A stretch of DNA of 64,000 bases from NCBI RefSeq assembly GCF_044748305.1, contig NZ_JBIVFT010000001.1, forward strand, positions 124,001-188,000. Direction: 5' to 3'. A program made the position numbers and the translations under genes. Of the stretch, positions 16,395 to 24,428 are shown one piece after another (position 1 is the stretch's first letter; the number at the start of each line of letters is the position of its first letter). The notes under the pieces were generated by a model. It searched no databases. It saw only the letters and a list, made by a program, of their open reading frames with translations, and was not told the DNA's origin. The stretch comes from Arthrobacter_E sp044748305. GTDB lineage: Bacteria > Actinomycetota > Actinomycetes > Actinomycetales > Micrococcaceae.

Positions 16395-17093
16395 TCACGC
16401 CTCGGCGGGTTGTTCGTCCTGTTCACGCGTCATGGTCAGCCGGTACCCGACATTGCGCACCGTGCCGATCAGCGTCTCGTGGTCCGGCCCCAATTTGGCG
16501 CGCAGTCGCCGCACGTGGACGTCCACGGTGCGGGTTCCGCCGTAGTAGTCGTAGCCCCAGACCTCGGTGAGGAGCTGTTGGCGGGTGAACACTCTGCCCG
16601 GATGCTGCGCGAGGTATTTGAGGAGCTCGAACTCCTTGAAGGTCAGGTTCAGTGCAGAGCCGTTGACCCTGGCGGTGTAGCTCGCTTCGTCGATCACGAC
16701 GCCGGATGCGCGGATCTCGGTCTCCGCCTCGTCCTCCGGCGAGGAGCTGCGGGCCAGGGCCAGGCGGATGCGGGCCTCGACTTCGGCGGGACCGGCGGAG
16801 TCCAGGACGACGTCGTCGACGGTCCACTGGGCCGAGATCGCAGCCATTCCGCCTTCGGTGAGGATCAGCAGCAGCGGGACGGACAGGCCGGTGGCCTTCA
16901 GCAGTTTGGTCAGGGACCGGGACCCGACCAGGTCCTTCCGGGCGTCGAGGAAGATGATGTCGCACGGCTCGGTCTCGAGGAGCGCGGTGGGCTCGGCGGG
17001 CAGGATGTGCACCTTGTGATTGAGCAGCTCGAGGGCGGGCAGGATGTCCACCGATGAGTCGGTGCTGTTCGTCAAGAGCAAGAGTTGCGACAT
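16395..17093 (-). CDS. glnR: OmpR-type regulator GlnR
   Basis: 232 residues. An N-terminal receiver-like domain (LLLLTNSTDSSVDILPALEL, then DIIFLDARKDL with Asp50) and a C-terminal winged helix (LTFKEFELLKYLAQHPGRVF, RTVDVHVRRLRAKLG, IGTVRNVGYRL). The N-terminus is close in wording to actinobacterial GlnR, whose receiver lacks a full acidic pocket and works without a kinase. GlnR controls nitrogen assimilation genes. No histidine kinase gene is adjacent, which agrees. The ATG at 17093 has a GGAGGGG ribosome site 3 nt upstream. It is adjacent to mshD, as in mycobacteria. Confidence 0.87.
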   Translation of the reverse strand: MSQLLLLTNSTDSSVDILPALELLNHKVHILPAEPTALLETEPCDIIFLDARKDLVGSRSLTKLLKATGLSVPLLLILTEGGMAAISAQWTVDDVVLDSAGPAEVEARIRLALARSSSPEDEAETEIRASGVVIDEASYTARVNGSALNLTFKEFELLKYLAQHPGRVFTRQQLLTEVWGYDYYGGTRTVDVHVRRLRAKLGPDHETLIGTVRNVGYRLTMTREQDEQPAEA

Positions 17094-17246
17094 TGTCCCC
17101 TCCATGGATCGGGAGCGCGTCGTCGAGCTTGATACCCCAGTATATCGAGCCGCACGCTTCGGCGAGTTAGACGCGTCACAGTCGCGCGCCCCACCCGCCG
17201 CGGACCGGGATGGGCCTGCGGGCCCCGGATGGGGGAGGATGGAGGG

Positions 17247-18089
17247 GTGAGCCCTGCACCTTCGCCTTCAGCCAACGACGACGCCGGTTTCGCCCTGCTG
17301 GGCGGCGGCGCCCGCGGCGGCTCCGGCCGCCCCGCCGGACTGCGCTCCACAGGTCACGGTTATCTGACCGTGGGAATCGCTTCGCTGGTGGCCCTGGCAG
17401 TGCTGGGCGTGGCCCCCTGGCTGGGGACGGTGGGGCACATGGCGGTCTGCATCGTGGTGGCGGTCGTTTTCGGTTTCGCGTGGCCGCAGTATCTGGCCAT
17501 CCCGGCCCGCAAGACCCTGGGCGGCATCATCGCCGCGGTCGGCGCGCTTTCCGTGGTCGGAACCGTCGTGGTGCCGGGCCCCGGATTCATGGCCTGGTCG
17601 GCACCTCTCATCGCGCTGGGTCTGATGGCCGTCATGCTGGTCGAACTGATCCGTGGCACGGGCCAGCCGCAACGGCTCGAATCGACCTTCGGTGCCAGCG
17701 GAGGGGTGCTGCTCGCAGCGCTCGGGGCCGGCTGGGTGGCCAACGTCCGGCTCGGAGGCCTGCGGGAGATGCTGGTGGTGGTCGTGGCGTGCGCCGCGGT
17801 CGCCGTGGCGGTCGGCCTCATCCGGTGGCCGGACCGCATCGTAGCGCCTCTCGGGGTGGTGCTCGCCGTTCTGGTGGGCCCCCTGGTCGGCTTCTTCAAC
17901 CCTGACATCTCCATGCTGCCGAGCGCTCTGCTAGGCCTCGCGGCAGGAATCCTCGTGGTCTGCTTCCGGCGGCTCATCACCTATCGCGTGCATCACGCCT
18001 CCCTGGTGGGCGCCATCGCGCTCGGAGTGGGCCCGGTGCTGGCGCTGGGGAGCGTGGCTTATTTCCTCGGCAAGCTCCTGCTCATCTAG
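17247..18089 (+). CDS. Multi-spanning membrane protein, unknown function
   Basis: 280 residues. A Gly/Ser/Pro-rich N-terminal tail of about 40 residues is followed by about eight hydrophobic helices (for example YLTVGIASLVALAVLG, GGVLLAALGAGWVANV, REMLVVVVACAAVAVAV). No transporter or enzyme signature was recognised. The GTG at 17247 is preferred because GGAGG lies 8 nt upstream; an ATG six codons earlier has no ribosome site. It is divergent from glnR, and the roughly 150 nt between them should hold both promoters. Confidence 0.62.
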   Translation: MSPAPSPSANDDAGFALLGGGARGGSGRPAGLRSTGHGYLTVGIASLVALAVLGVAPWLGTVGHMAVCIVVAVVFGFAWPQYLAIPARKTLGGIIAAVGALSVVGTVVVPGPGFMAWSAPLIALGLMAVMLVELIRGTGQPQRLESTFGASGGVLLAALGAGWVANVRLGGLREMLVVVVACAAVAVAVGLIRWPDRIVAPLGVVLAVLVGPLVGFFNPDISMLPSALLGLAAGILVVCFRRLITYRVHHASLVGAIALGVGPVLALGSVAYFLGKLLLI

Positions 18090-18105
18090 CCCTCCGAGTT
18101 GAGGA

Positions 18106-18111
18106 TAGGAT
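18106..18111 (+). promoter_or_regulatory. -10 box of a leaderless promoter for the 37-residue gene
   Basis: TAGGAT ends 6 nt before the ATG, with no Shine-Dalgarno sequence, following the same layout as hadA and mshD. Confidence 0.6.
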
Positions 18112-18117
18112 GGGCAC

Positions 18118-18231
18118 ATGTCCGTCCTTGCATTTGAGATTTTCTTCCTGGTCCTGCTCGGCATCGCGGGTATCTCCATGGCCTGGTTCGCCGGGCTGGT
18201 GGTCTACCGGCTCTTCAAGGGCCAGAAGTAA
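18118..18231 (+). CDS. 37-residue single-helix membrane peptide
   Basis: A short gene with one hydrophobic helix (FEIFFLVLLGIAGISMAWFAGLV in two halves, about residues 6-28) and a basic end YRLFKGQK, predicted N-out/C-in. The TAA is only 3 nt before the GTG of the nitrobindin-like gene, so the two are one transcript. A leaderless -10 box in front supports it being real. No known family. The low third-position G/C bias test is weak at this length. Confidence 0.6.
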   Translation: MSVLAFEIFFLVLLGIAGISMAWFAGLVVYRLFKGQK

Positions 18232-18234
18232 GCC

Positions 18235-18855
18235 GTGCCCATCGAAATCCCCAGCGACCTCACCCCGGAGCTGGTCCCCCTTTCCTGGTTGATCGGTGAC
18301 TGGGAGGGCCGTGGCCGTCTGGGCACCGGTGAAGAGGGCTCCGAGCACTTCGTGCAGCGGGTGACCTTCGCGCACAACGGTCTGCCGTATCTGCAGTACC
18401 GGGCCGAAAGCTGGCTGTGTGACGATGAGGGGACCATTTTGCGGCCTCTGACCGTGGAGATGGGTTTCTGGGCGCTGGAGCGCAAACTGGTCGAGGCCGA
18501 TGGCGGCCCCGGCATGGTTCCCGCCGAGATCGTCCCGGCCCTCAAGACCGCTGACGATGTCGAAGCGATGCGCAACGCTGATGGAGGCTTCGACATCTCC
18601 GTCTCGATCTCTCATCCCGGCGGGATCTCGGAGCTCTACTACGGCCAGATCAAGGGCCCGCAGGTCCAGCTCAGCACCGACATGGTGATGCGTGGCAGCC
18701 ATTCGAAGAGTTATTCGGCGGCCACTCGCATCTTCGGGCTGGTCGATGGCAAGCTGCTCTGGCGTTGGGATGTCTCCGAGGGGCAGCAGGCCGAAGGGAA
18801 AGCCGAAGCCGGCCTGGAAGCGCACGCCTCCGCCATCCTGAGCAAGCTGTCCTGA
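18235..18855 (+). CDS. FABP-family heme-binding beta-barrel (nitrobindin-like)
   Basis: 206 residues. The N-terminal GDWEGRGRLG is the GxWxGxG motif of the nitrobindin/THAP4-like ten-stranded barrel, which binds heme and handles nitric oxide or peroxynitrite in its studied members. The central part GLPYLQYRAESW and the C-terminal SYSAATRIFGLVDGKLLWRWD also fit. The GTG start lies 3 nt after the stop of the small membrane peptide. A relative (Rv0813c) lies in the comparable mycobacterial region near ygfZ and mshD. Heme binding is inferred from the family. Confidence 0.82.
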   Translation: MPIEIPSDLTPELVPLSWLIGDWEGRGRLGTGEEGSEHFVQRVTFAHNGLPYLQYRAESWLCDDEGTILRPLTVEMGFWALERKLVEADGGPGMVPAEIVPALKTADDVEAMRNADGGFDISVSISHPGGISELYYGQIKGPQVQLSTDMVMRGSHSKSYSAATRIFGLVDGKLLWRWDVSEGQQAEGKAEAGLEAHASAILSKLS

Positions 18856-18927
18856 TTTTCCGGACTCCGTCCGATCGGCTGGACGAGCAGCAGGAATAGC
18901 CCTCACGCGAGGAAGGTTGCACCCGGT

Positions 18928-20043
18928 ATGGAGTACACGAGCCCGCTTCTGTCGCGCCCTGCCGCCGTCGTTTCATCCGGTGTTGATGCGGGCGTCGCCG
19001 CACACTACGGTCAGCCGCTGAAGGAGCAACGCGCCCTCGCGCAGGGCCGGGCCGTGGTGGATCTCTCGCATCTCGGGGTGGTCACCGTCACCGGTCCGGA
19101 CCGGCTGTCCTGGCTGGACACGCTGTCCTCGCAGCGGGTCAACGCTCTTGCGCCCGGGGAATCGACCCAGCTGCTCCTGCTCGACATCCAGGGGCGCATC
19201 GAGTTCGACATCAGAATGGTCGACGACGGCGCCACCGCCTGGCTCATCGTCGAACCAGGCCTTGCGGAGCCGCTGGCGCAGTTCCTGGACCGGATGCGCT
19301 TCATGCTGCGGGTCGAGGTCTCTGACGTGACGGACTCCTGGGCGGTGCTCGGCGGGACTGCCGGGCTGGAGGCCTTGGAGGGGCTGAATCGCTGGCGGGA
19401 TCCGTGGCCCGAGGTGAGCGCCGGTGGTTATTCCTACGCCGTCGTCGCGCCGGACGATCATCCTGGCCGGGGCCGTCCCTGGATCGAGTGGATCGTGCCG
19501 CGTTCTGAGCTTGAGAGCCGGACCGCCGGTCTCGAACTGGCCGGAATGATGGCGGCCGAGGCGCTGCGCATCGCAGCCTGGCGCCCCCGCCAGGGTTTCG
19601 AAACGGACAGCAGGGCCATTCCTCATGAACTGGATCTGATCCGCACGGCGGTGCACCTGGCCAAGGGCTGCTACAAGGGTCAGGAGACGATCGCGCGCGT
19701 GCACAATCTCGGACACCCTCCGCGTCGGCTCGTGTTCCTGCAGCTCGACGGCTCTCAGCACACGCTGCCTGCCTTGGACAGCCCTGTGGTCCTGGACGGG
19801 AAGACCGTCGGCAGGCTGAGCAGTGTGGCGCAGCATCATGAGATGGGCCCGATCGCGCTGGCATTGGTCAAGCGCTCGGTGGATGCCGGGGCCGTGCTGA
19901 CCGTCGTCGATTCGACAGGCTCTCAGGACGCCGAGGGTGAAGCGGTGGTGGAGGAGTATCCCGCGGCGCAGGAGGTCATCGTGGCTCCTGACGCCGGCCA
20001 GGTGGTGGGCCGTCAGAGCGGCTTCCTGCGCGCTCCACGCTGA
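18928..20043 (+). CDS. ygfZ: YgfZ-family folate-binding protein
   Basis: 371 residues. The diagnostic signature KGCYKGQETIARVHNLG (about 249-265) is present with its conserved Cys, after an N-terminal glycine-cleavage-T-like domain (AVVDLSHLGVVTVTGPDRLSWLDTLSSQ). YgfZ/IBA57 proteins bind tetrahydrofolate and help repair or assemble certain Fe-S enzymes. A GAGGAAGG ribosome site lies about 11 nt before the ATG. It stands 72 nt after the nitrobindin-like gene on the same strand and may be co-transcribed. Confidence 0.88.
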   Translation: MEYTSPLLSRPAAVVSSGVDAGVAAHYGQPLKEQRALAQGRAVVDLSHLGVVTVTGPDRLSWLDTLSSQRVNALAPGESTQLLLLDIQGRIEFDIRMVDDGATAWLIVEPGLAEPLAQFLDRMRFMLRVEVSDVTDSWAVLGGTAGLEALEGLNRWRDPWPEVSAGGYSYAVVAPDDHPGRGRPWIEWIVPRSELESRTAGLELAGMMAAEALRIAAWRPRQGFETDSRAIPHELDLIRTAVHLAKGCYKGQETIARVHNLGHPPRRLVFLQLDGSQHTLPALDSPVVLDGKTVGRLSSVAQHHEMGPIALALVKRSVDAGAVLTVVDSTGSQDAEGEAVVEEYPAAQEVIVAPDAGQVVGRQSGFLRAPR

Positions 20044-20081
20044 GTTCTCGCCCGGATGTGGCGCGGATCTCCCTCTCCGAC

Positions 20082-20097
20082 TATTCCACCTGGAATA
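20082..20097. promoter_or_regulatory. Inverted repeat upstream of padR, candidate operator
   Basis: Arms TATTCCA (20082-20088) and TGGAATA (20091-20097) with CC between, followed by an extra half-site TGGAAT at 20105-20110. The site lies about 65 nt before the padR ATG. PadR regulators usually repress themselves and the adjacent exporter through such sites. Confidence 0.5.
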
Positions 20098-20160
20098 ATT
20101 GGTGTGGAATGATGGTTGCCTCCCTACGAATCTGATCCACGTAGAACCGGACGCCATACC

Positions 20161-20733
20161 ATGACCCGAACGTCGTTGACCCCTCTGAGCCTGGCGGCCC
20201 TCGGCCTCCTCCGGGAGAAGCCGCGGCACCCCTATGAGATGTACCAGACCCTGGTGCTCCGAGGGGAGGACCGCATCGTCAAGGTCCGTCCGGGCACCCT
20301 CTACCACGCGGTCGCTCGGCTCGCCGAGCTGGGGCTCGTGGAGGAGGACGGCGTGGAGCGGGATGGCAAACGGCCGGAACGCACGGTCTACCGGATGACT
20401 CCCGACGGCGAGGCCGCTCTGAAGGCAACGGTGGAGCACATGCTGGGAGACGCCGGGAACACCTTCCCGCCGTTTCCCCTGGCACTGGCCGAGGCGCACA
20501 GCCTTCCTGCCGAACGCGTGGTCGATCGACTGAACGTCCGACTGGAGGGCCTGCGTGAACGGCTCGCCGAGTACGACGCCCTGGAGGGCGGAGCACTCGA
20601 ACGGGAGGTCCCGCCGGCCTTCTGGATCATCGTCAAATACCAGCAGCATCTGCTCGCCGCGGAGATCGACTGGCTGGAGGGCATGGTGGGGGAGATCCTC
20701 ACCGGCTCCCTGGACATCAATCCCTGCCCCTGA
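20161..20733 (+). CDS. PadR-family transcriptional regulator
   Basis: 190 residues. The N-terminal winged helix has the PadR pattern LSLAALGLLREKPRHPYEMYQTLV, RIVKVRPGTLYHAVARLAELGLVEE, RTVYRMTPDGEAAL. The C-terminal helical part (about 95-185) is of the Vir_act_alpha_C type that mediates dimerisation. The ATG at 20161 starts the conserved region; a TTG 15 codons earlier is not supported. The exporter gene starts 63 nt downstream, so the likely role is drug- or aromatic-responsive control of it. Confidence 0.87.
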   Translation: MTRTSLTPLSLAALGLLREKPRHPYEMYQTLVLRGEDRIVKVRPGTLYHAVARLAELGLVEEDGVERDGKRPERTVYRMTPDGEAALKATVEHMLGDAGNTFPPFPLALAEAHSLPAERVVDRLNVRLEGLRERLAEYDALEGGALEREVPPAFWIIVKYQQHLLAAEIDWLEGMVGEILTGSLDINPCP

Positions 20734-20796
20734 ACAACCGACCCGGCACCGACACCCCTGGGGCCGGACATACTCGACACTGAAAGGTTCCTTCCC

Positions 20797-22299
20797 GTGG
20801 AACAGATCGCCCGACCTTGGCCAGCTCTCTGGTCCTTGGTGATCGGCTTCTTCATGATCTTGGTGGACAGCACGATCGTGAACGTGGCCAATCCCAGGAT
20901 CATGGAGGGCCTGAACACCGACATCAACGCCGTCATCTGGGTCACGAGCGCCTATCTGCTCGCCTACGCGGTGCCCCTGCTCATCACCGGTCGCCTCGGC
21001 GACCGTTTCGGGCCGCGAAACCTCTACCTGACTGGCTTGGCGGTCTTCACCCTCGCCAGCCTCTGGTGCGGGCTCTCCGGCAACGTCGAGATGCTCATCG
21101 CGGCCCGTGCAGTGCAGGGCCTGGGCGCCGCGCTGATGGCGCCGCAGACCATGGCCGTCATCACGCGCATGTTCAAGCCGGAGGAACGCGGCTCCGCCAT
21201 GGCCCTCTGGGGTGCCACGGCAGGCGTCGCCACCCTGGTGGGTCCGCTGCTCGGCGGCCTGCTGGTGGACAGCCTCGGCTGGGAGTGGATCTTCTTCGTC
21301 AACGTCCCGGTCGGCATCATCGGCTTCCTGGCCGCGGTGCGCTTCGTCCCCAAGCTGAAGACACACCGGCACCGTTTCGACTGGACCGGCGTGCTGCTGA
21401 GCGCCGTCGGCATGTTCCTGCTGGTGTTCGGCCTGCAGGAAGGCCAGAGCTATGACTGGGGAACCGTCACCCCCGGGATCACCGTCTGGGGCCTGATCAT
21501 CTCAGGCGTCGTCGTCCTGGTGCTCTTCGTCCTCTGGCAGGCGATCTACCGCAACCGCTTCAACGGCGAACCGCTCATGCCGCTGGACCTGTTCAAGGAC
21601 CGGAACTTCAGCCTCGCGAACCTGGGCATCAGCCTCATGGGTCTGACCATCAGTTCGATGATGCTGCCGCTGATCTTCTACATTCAGATGGTCCGTGGCC
21701 TGACGCCCACCCAGTCGGCGCTGCTGATGGCGCCCACCGCCGTCGTCTCCGGCGTGCTGGCACCCGTGGTCGGCAAGTGGATCCCGCGGATGAACCCGAA
21801 GGTGGTCATCCCCTCGGCTTTCGCACTGATGTCCATCTCGCTGTTCCTATACTCGTTCCTGACCACTCCGGACACCCCGGTGCTCATGTACCTCATCCCG
21901 GCCGCCATCCTCGGTGTGGCCAGCTCGGGCATCTGGGCGCCGATGAGCGCGACGGCGTTGCGCAACCTTCCGCCGCAGAAGGCCGGCGCCGGATCCGGCA
22001 TCTACAACTCCACTCGTCAGGTCGGTGCGGTGCTCGGTTCCGCGGCGATCGCCGCGCTGATCCAGGCACGTCTCTCGGCCGAGCTCCCGCACGCGCCGGG
22101 CGGCCAAGGCGCGCCAAGCGGTGAGATGGCCACCGGTGTGCTGCCGGAGTTCCTGCACGCCGGATTCTCCACGGCCATGTCGCAGGCGATCCTGCTTCCG
22201 GCCTTCGCGATCCTGGTGGCCGCCGTCGCGACCCTGTTCTTCATCCGCCCGGCGGCTCCCGCCAAGGCACCGGAGCAGCAGAAGGTGTCCCAGGACTGA
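20797..22299 (+). CDS. DHA2-family MFS drug exporter (EmrB/QacA type, 14 helices)
   Basis: 500 residues with about 14 hydrophobic segments. The MFS motif GRLGDRFGPRNLY follows helix 2, and the N-terminal FFMILVDSTIVNVA block (helix 1, with an acidic residue) is typical of DHA2 proton-coupled exporters, which remove lipophilic cations, dyes or antibiotics. The GTG start has GAAAGG about 10 nt upstream. It is paired with padR. The substrate cannot be predicted from sequence. Confidence 0.87.
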   Translation: MEQIARPWPALWSLVIGFFMILVDSTIVNVANPRIMEGLNTDINAVIWVTSAYLLAYAVPLLITGRLGDRFGPRNLYLTGLAVFTLASLWCGLSGNVEMLIAARAVQGLGAALMAPQTMAVITRMFKPEERGSAMALWGATAGVATLVGPLLGGLLVDSLGWEWIFFVNVPVGIIGFLAAVRFVPKLKTHRHRFDWTGVLLSAVGMFLLVFGLQEGQSYDWGTVTPGITVWGLIISGVVVLVLFVLWQAIYRNRFNGEPLMPLDLFKDRNFSLANLGISLMGLTISSMMLPLIFYIQMVRGLTPTQSALLMAPTAVVSGVLAPVVGKWIPRMNPKVVIPSAFALMSISLFLYSFLTTPDTPVLMYLIPAAILGVASSGIWAPMSATALRNLPPQKAGAGSGIYNSTRQVGAVLGSAAIAALIQARLSAELPHAPGGQGAPSGEMATGVLPEFLHAGFSTAMSQAILLPAFAILVAAVATLFFIRPAAPAKAPEQQKVSQD

Positions 22300-22314
22300 C
22301 CTCCCCGCGCACCT

Positions 22315-22381
22315 CCCCGCGAAGTAACAGTTGACGCCCTGAAAACCGAGTTTTCAGGGCGTCAACTGTTACTTCGCGGGG
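22315..22381. repeat. Long perfect palindrome (32-bp arms, 3-nt loop), bidirectional terminator candidate
   Basis: 22315-22346 and 22350-22381 are exact complements. It occupies the gap between the converging exporter gene and pfkA and ends one base from the pfkA stop codon. The core is shared with 371-435 and differs by a few transitions that are compensated in the other arm. Confidence 0.88.
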
Positions 22382-22382
22382 C

Positions 22383-23408
22383 TCAGCCGAAGAGCACAGC
22401 GGCCTCATCGTAACGATGGGCAGGCACCGTCTTGAGGTTGCCCAGAGCGTTCTCGAAACTCACGTGTTCGATCTCGGTTCCCTTGAGCGCCACCATGGTC
22501 CCCCAGCGGCCGTCCACCACGGAATCGATGGCGGCCATGCCGAGACGGGTGGCCAGGACGCGGTCGAAGGCGCTCGGCACTCCGCCGCGCTGGATATGGC
22601 CGAGGATCGTGGCCCGGGTTTCGATTCCCGTCCTGGCCTCCAGCTCCGGCGCAAGCTGATCCGCGATGCCACCCAGCCGGGGACGGCCGAAGGTGTCCAG
22701 ACCTCGTTCCGAGTGCGGGGCTTCCAGATGATCGGGAACGAAGCCCTCGGCCACCACCACGAGTGGGGCACGTCCGCGGTCATGGGCTTCCTTGACCCAT
22801 TCCGCGATCTGCTCGATGCCAACTCGCTGTTCCGGGATGAGGATCGCGTGGGCGCCGGAGGCCATCCCGGCGTGGAGCGCGATCCAGCCGACGTGCCGTC
22901 CCATGACCTCGGCGATCATGCACCGGTGGTGCGATTCGCCGGTGGTCCGGAGCCTGTCGATGGCTTCCGTCGCGATCTGTACCGCGGTGTCGAATCCGAA
23001 GGTGTAGTCCGTGGCGTCCAGATCGTTGTCCACGGTCTTCGGCACGCCCACGATCTTGAGGCCGGCATCAGTCAGACGACGGGCGGCTGCCAGGGTGCCT
23101 TCGCCGCCGATCGCGATCATGGCGTCGATGCCGAGGCGATCCATATGACGCTTGATGGTCTCCGGCCCGCCGCCGTTCTCGAACGGATTGGTGCGGGATG
23201 TGCCGAGGATCGTGCCGCCCTGCTTGGCGATGCCACGGACCAAGGTCCGGGGGATGTCGATGACATCCCCTTCCACCACGCCGCGCCAGCCGTCCCGGAA
23301 GCCGACGAACTCGTGTCCGTGGATCGCGATGCCCTTCAGCACGGCTCCGCGGATCACGGCGTTCAGGCCCGGGCAGTCGCCACCGCTGGTCAGGATGCCA
23401 ATTTTCAT
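22383..23408 (-). CDS. pfkA: 6-phosphofructokinase
   Basis: 341 residues. Phosphorylates fructose 6-phosphate in glycolysis. N-terminal MKIGILTSGGDCPGLNAVIR is the PFK nucleotide loop. GGEGTLAAARRL has Gly (not Asp) at the position that separates ATP from pyrophosphate enzymes, so ATP is the likely donor. VPKTVDNDLDATDYTFGFDTA has Lys at the second diagnostic site, the mixed pattern of actinobacterial group III PFKs. The ATG at 23408 begins the conserved fold; six extra residues upstream are possible. It is a single gene between a palindrome and a terminator. Confidence 0.92.
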   Translation of the reverse strand: MKIGILTSGGDCPGLNAVIRGAVLKGIAIHGHEFVGFRDGWRGVVEGDVIDIPRTLVRGIAKQGGTILGTSRTNPFENGGGPETIKRHMDRLGIDAMIAIGGEGTLAAARRLTDAGLKIVGVPKTVDNDLDATDYTFGFDTAVQIATEAIDRLRTTGESHHRCMIAEVMGRHVGWIALHAGMASGAHAILIPEQRVGIEQIAEWVKEAHDRGRAPLVVVAEGFVPDHLEAPHSERGLDTFGRPRLGGIADQLAPELEARTGIETRATILGHIQRGGVPSAFDRVLATRLGMAAIDSVVDGRWGTMVALKGTEIEHVSFENALGNLKTVPAHRYDEAAVLFG

Positions 23409-23496
23409 GGGTCGTTCGTCCTTCATGGTTGGGAACAGGAAGAGCGCCCCATTGAGCCCACGCCAATTCTACGGTCCACTGTGACGTGGACGACAA

Positions 23497-23523
23497 GGGC
23501 CCCCGCCACTATGACGGGGGCCC
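23497..23523 (-). terminator. Terminator of the pspC-type gene cluster
   Basis: GGGCCCCCG (23497-23505) pairs with CGGGGGCCC (23515-23523) around a 9-nt loop, 15 nt beyond the stop of the 23539 gene. Confidence 0.7.
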
Positions 23524-23538
23524 TCACCGTGCCGCAGG

Positions 23539-23793
23539 CTACTTGACGCCGCGGTTCTGCAGGAATCCCTGCAGGATGATCCGGTCATCCTTGGAGTCGG
23601 GGAGCAGGAACCACAGGGCGAGATAGATGACGAACGCCGGGCCGGGAAGCAGGCAGAAGATCAGGTATCCGATCCTCACCCAGGCCACGTCGACGCCGAA
23701 TTTCGCACCGATTCCGCCGCAGACGCCCCCCAGCCAGCGTTCCGGTCCGCGCTTGAGCCCAAGGCTCCTGATGACGCTGAAAAACTTCTCCAT
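23539..23793 (-). CDS. Small PspC-domain membrane protein
   Basis: 84 residues. LGLKRGPERWLGGVCGGIGAKFGVDVAWVRI is the PspC signature (GV..GIa..fg.d...vR), followed by one hydrophobic helix IGYLIFCLLPGPAFVIYLALWFLLP. PspC proteins sense envelope stress or hold regulators at the membrane. The ATG at 23793 has AGGAAGG 9 nt upstream. It lies 32 nt after the next gene's stop and probably ends that operon. Confidence 0.82.
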   Translation of the reverse strand: MEKFFSVIRSLGLKRGPERWLGGVCGGIGAKFGVDVAWVRIGYLIFCLLPGPAFVIYLALWFLLPDSKDDRIILQGFLQNRGVK

Positions 23794-23825
23794 GGCTTCT
23801 AGCCTTCCTTGTGTCGTCTCGATTG

Positions 23826-24428
23826 TCACGCGATGCCGTCGCCGCGGCCGGGGGAACCCGCGGCCGCCCGTAGCCGTGCCCGCCGGCGCGATGCCGCAGA
23901 GAGGAGACCGCCGATCACCAGCGCCGCCCCGGCTCCCAGCATGACCCCGATCAGGACATAGCTTCCTTCCAGGACCACGAGGCCCAGGCGGGAGACGATG
24001 ATGAGCCCGGCCAGGACGATGATCAGCAGCCCCCAGACGACCGTGCCGACCCGCGCGCCCTGAGTGAACTGAGCGAACTGCTCCTGTTCATGCCAGGCCG
24101 GCGGGAAGCCGGGCGTCGTCTGCCCTGACCCTGCGGCCTGTCCTGGTCCCTGTGCCTGCGGCAAGGGGAGTTGCGACGGCAGGGACTGTTCTGAGGACGG
24201 AGGCAGCGGCTGCGGCTCCGGAACCGTCCAGGCGGACGGCAGGGGCCCAGTCCCGGGCTCCGCCGTTTCCCCGGACGGCGTGCCGTCCGTGGCGGTCCCT
24301 GGTTCCTCGCCCGCCACGGGCAGGACGTGGGTGTCCGGATGTTCTCCGGGCAACGGCAGACTCACGGTCTCCTCCTCGTTGCGCGCCTGTCCTCCGGTTT
24401 CGGGCTGCGGTGTCTGATCGCTGCTCAT
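23826..24428 (-). CDS. Pro/Gln-rich membrane protein in the PspC cluster
   Basis: 200 residues. The first 120 are low-complexity and rich in Pro, Gln, Gly and Glu (for example PEPQPLPPSSEQSLPSQLPL), probably disordered. Two hydrophobic helices follow (VGTVVWGLLIIVLAGLIIVSRLG and YVLIGVMLGAGAALVIGGLL), then a basic tail. No catalytic motif. The ATG overlaps the stop of the upstream PspC/LiaF-like gene by 4 nt, so the two are translationally coupled. Its function is probably tied to the same envelope-stress module. Confidence 0.65.
   Translation of the reverse strand: MSSDQTPQPETGGQARNEEETVSLPLPGEHPDTHVLPVAGEEPGTATDGTPSGETAEPGTGPLPSAWTVPEPQPLPPSSEQSLPSQLPLPQAQGPGQAAGSGQTTPGFPPAWHEQEQFAQFTQGARVGTVVWGLLIIVLAGLIIVSRLGLVVLEGSYVLIGVMLGAGAALVIGGLLSAASRRRARLRAAAGSPGRGDGIA

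Noticed and set aside
14199..17057. A 952-codon open frame opposite ppk, mshD and glnR
   Set aside because: It crosses three recognisable genes on the other strand and has no domain of its own.
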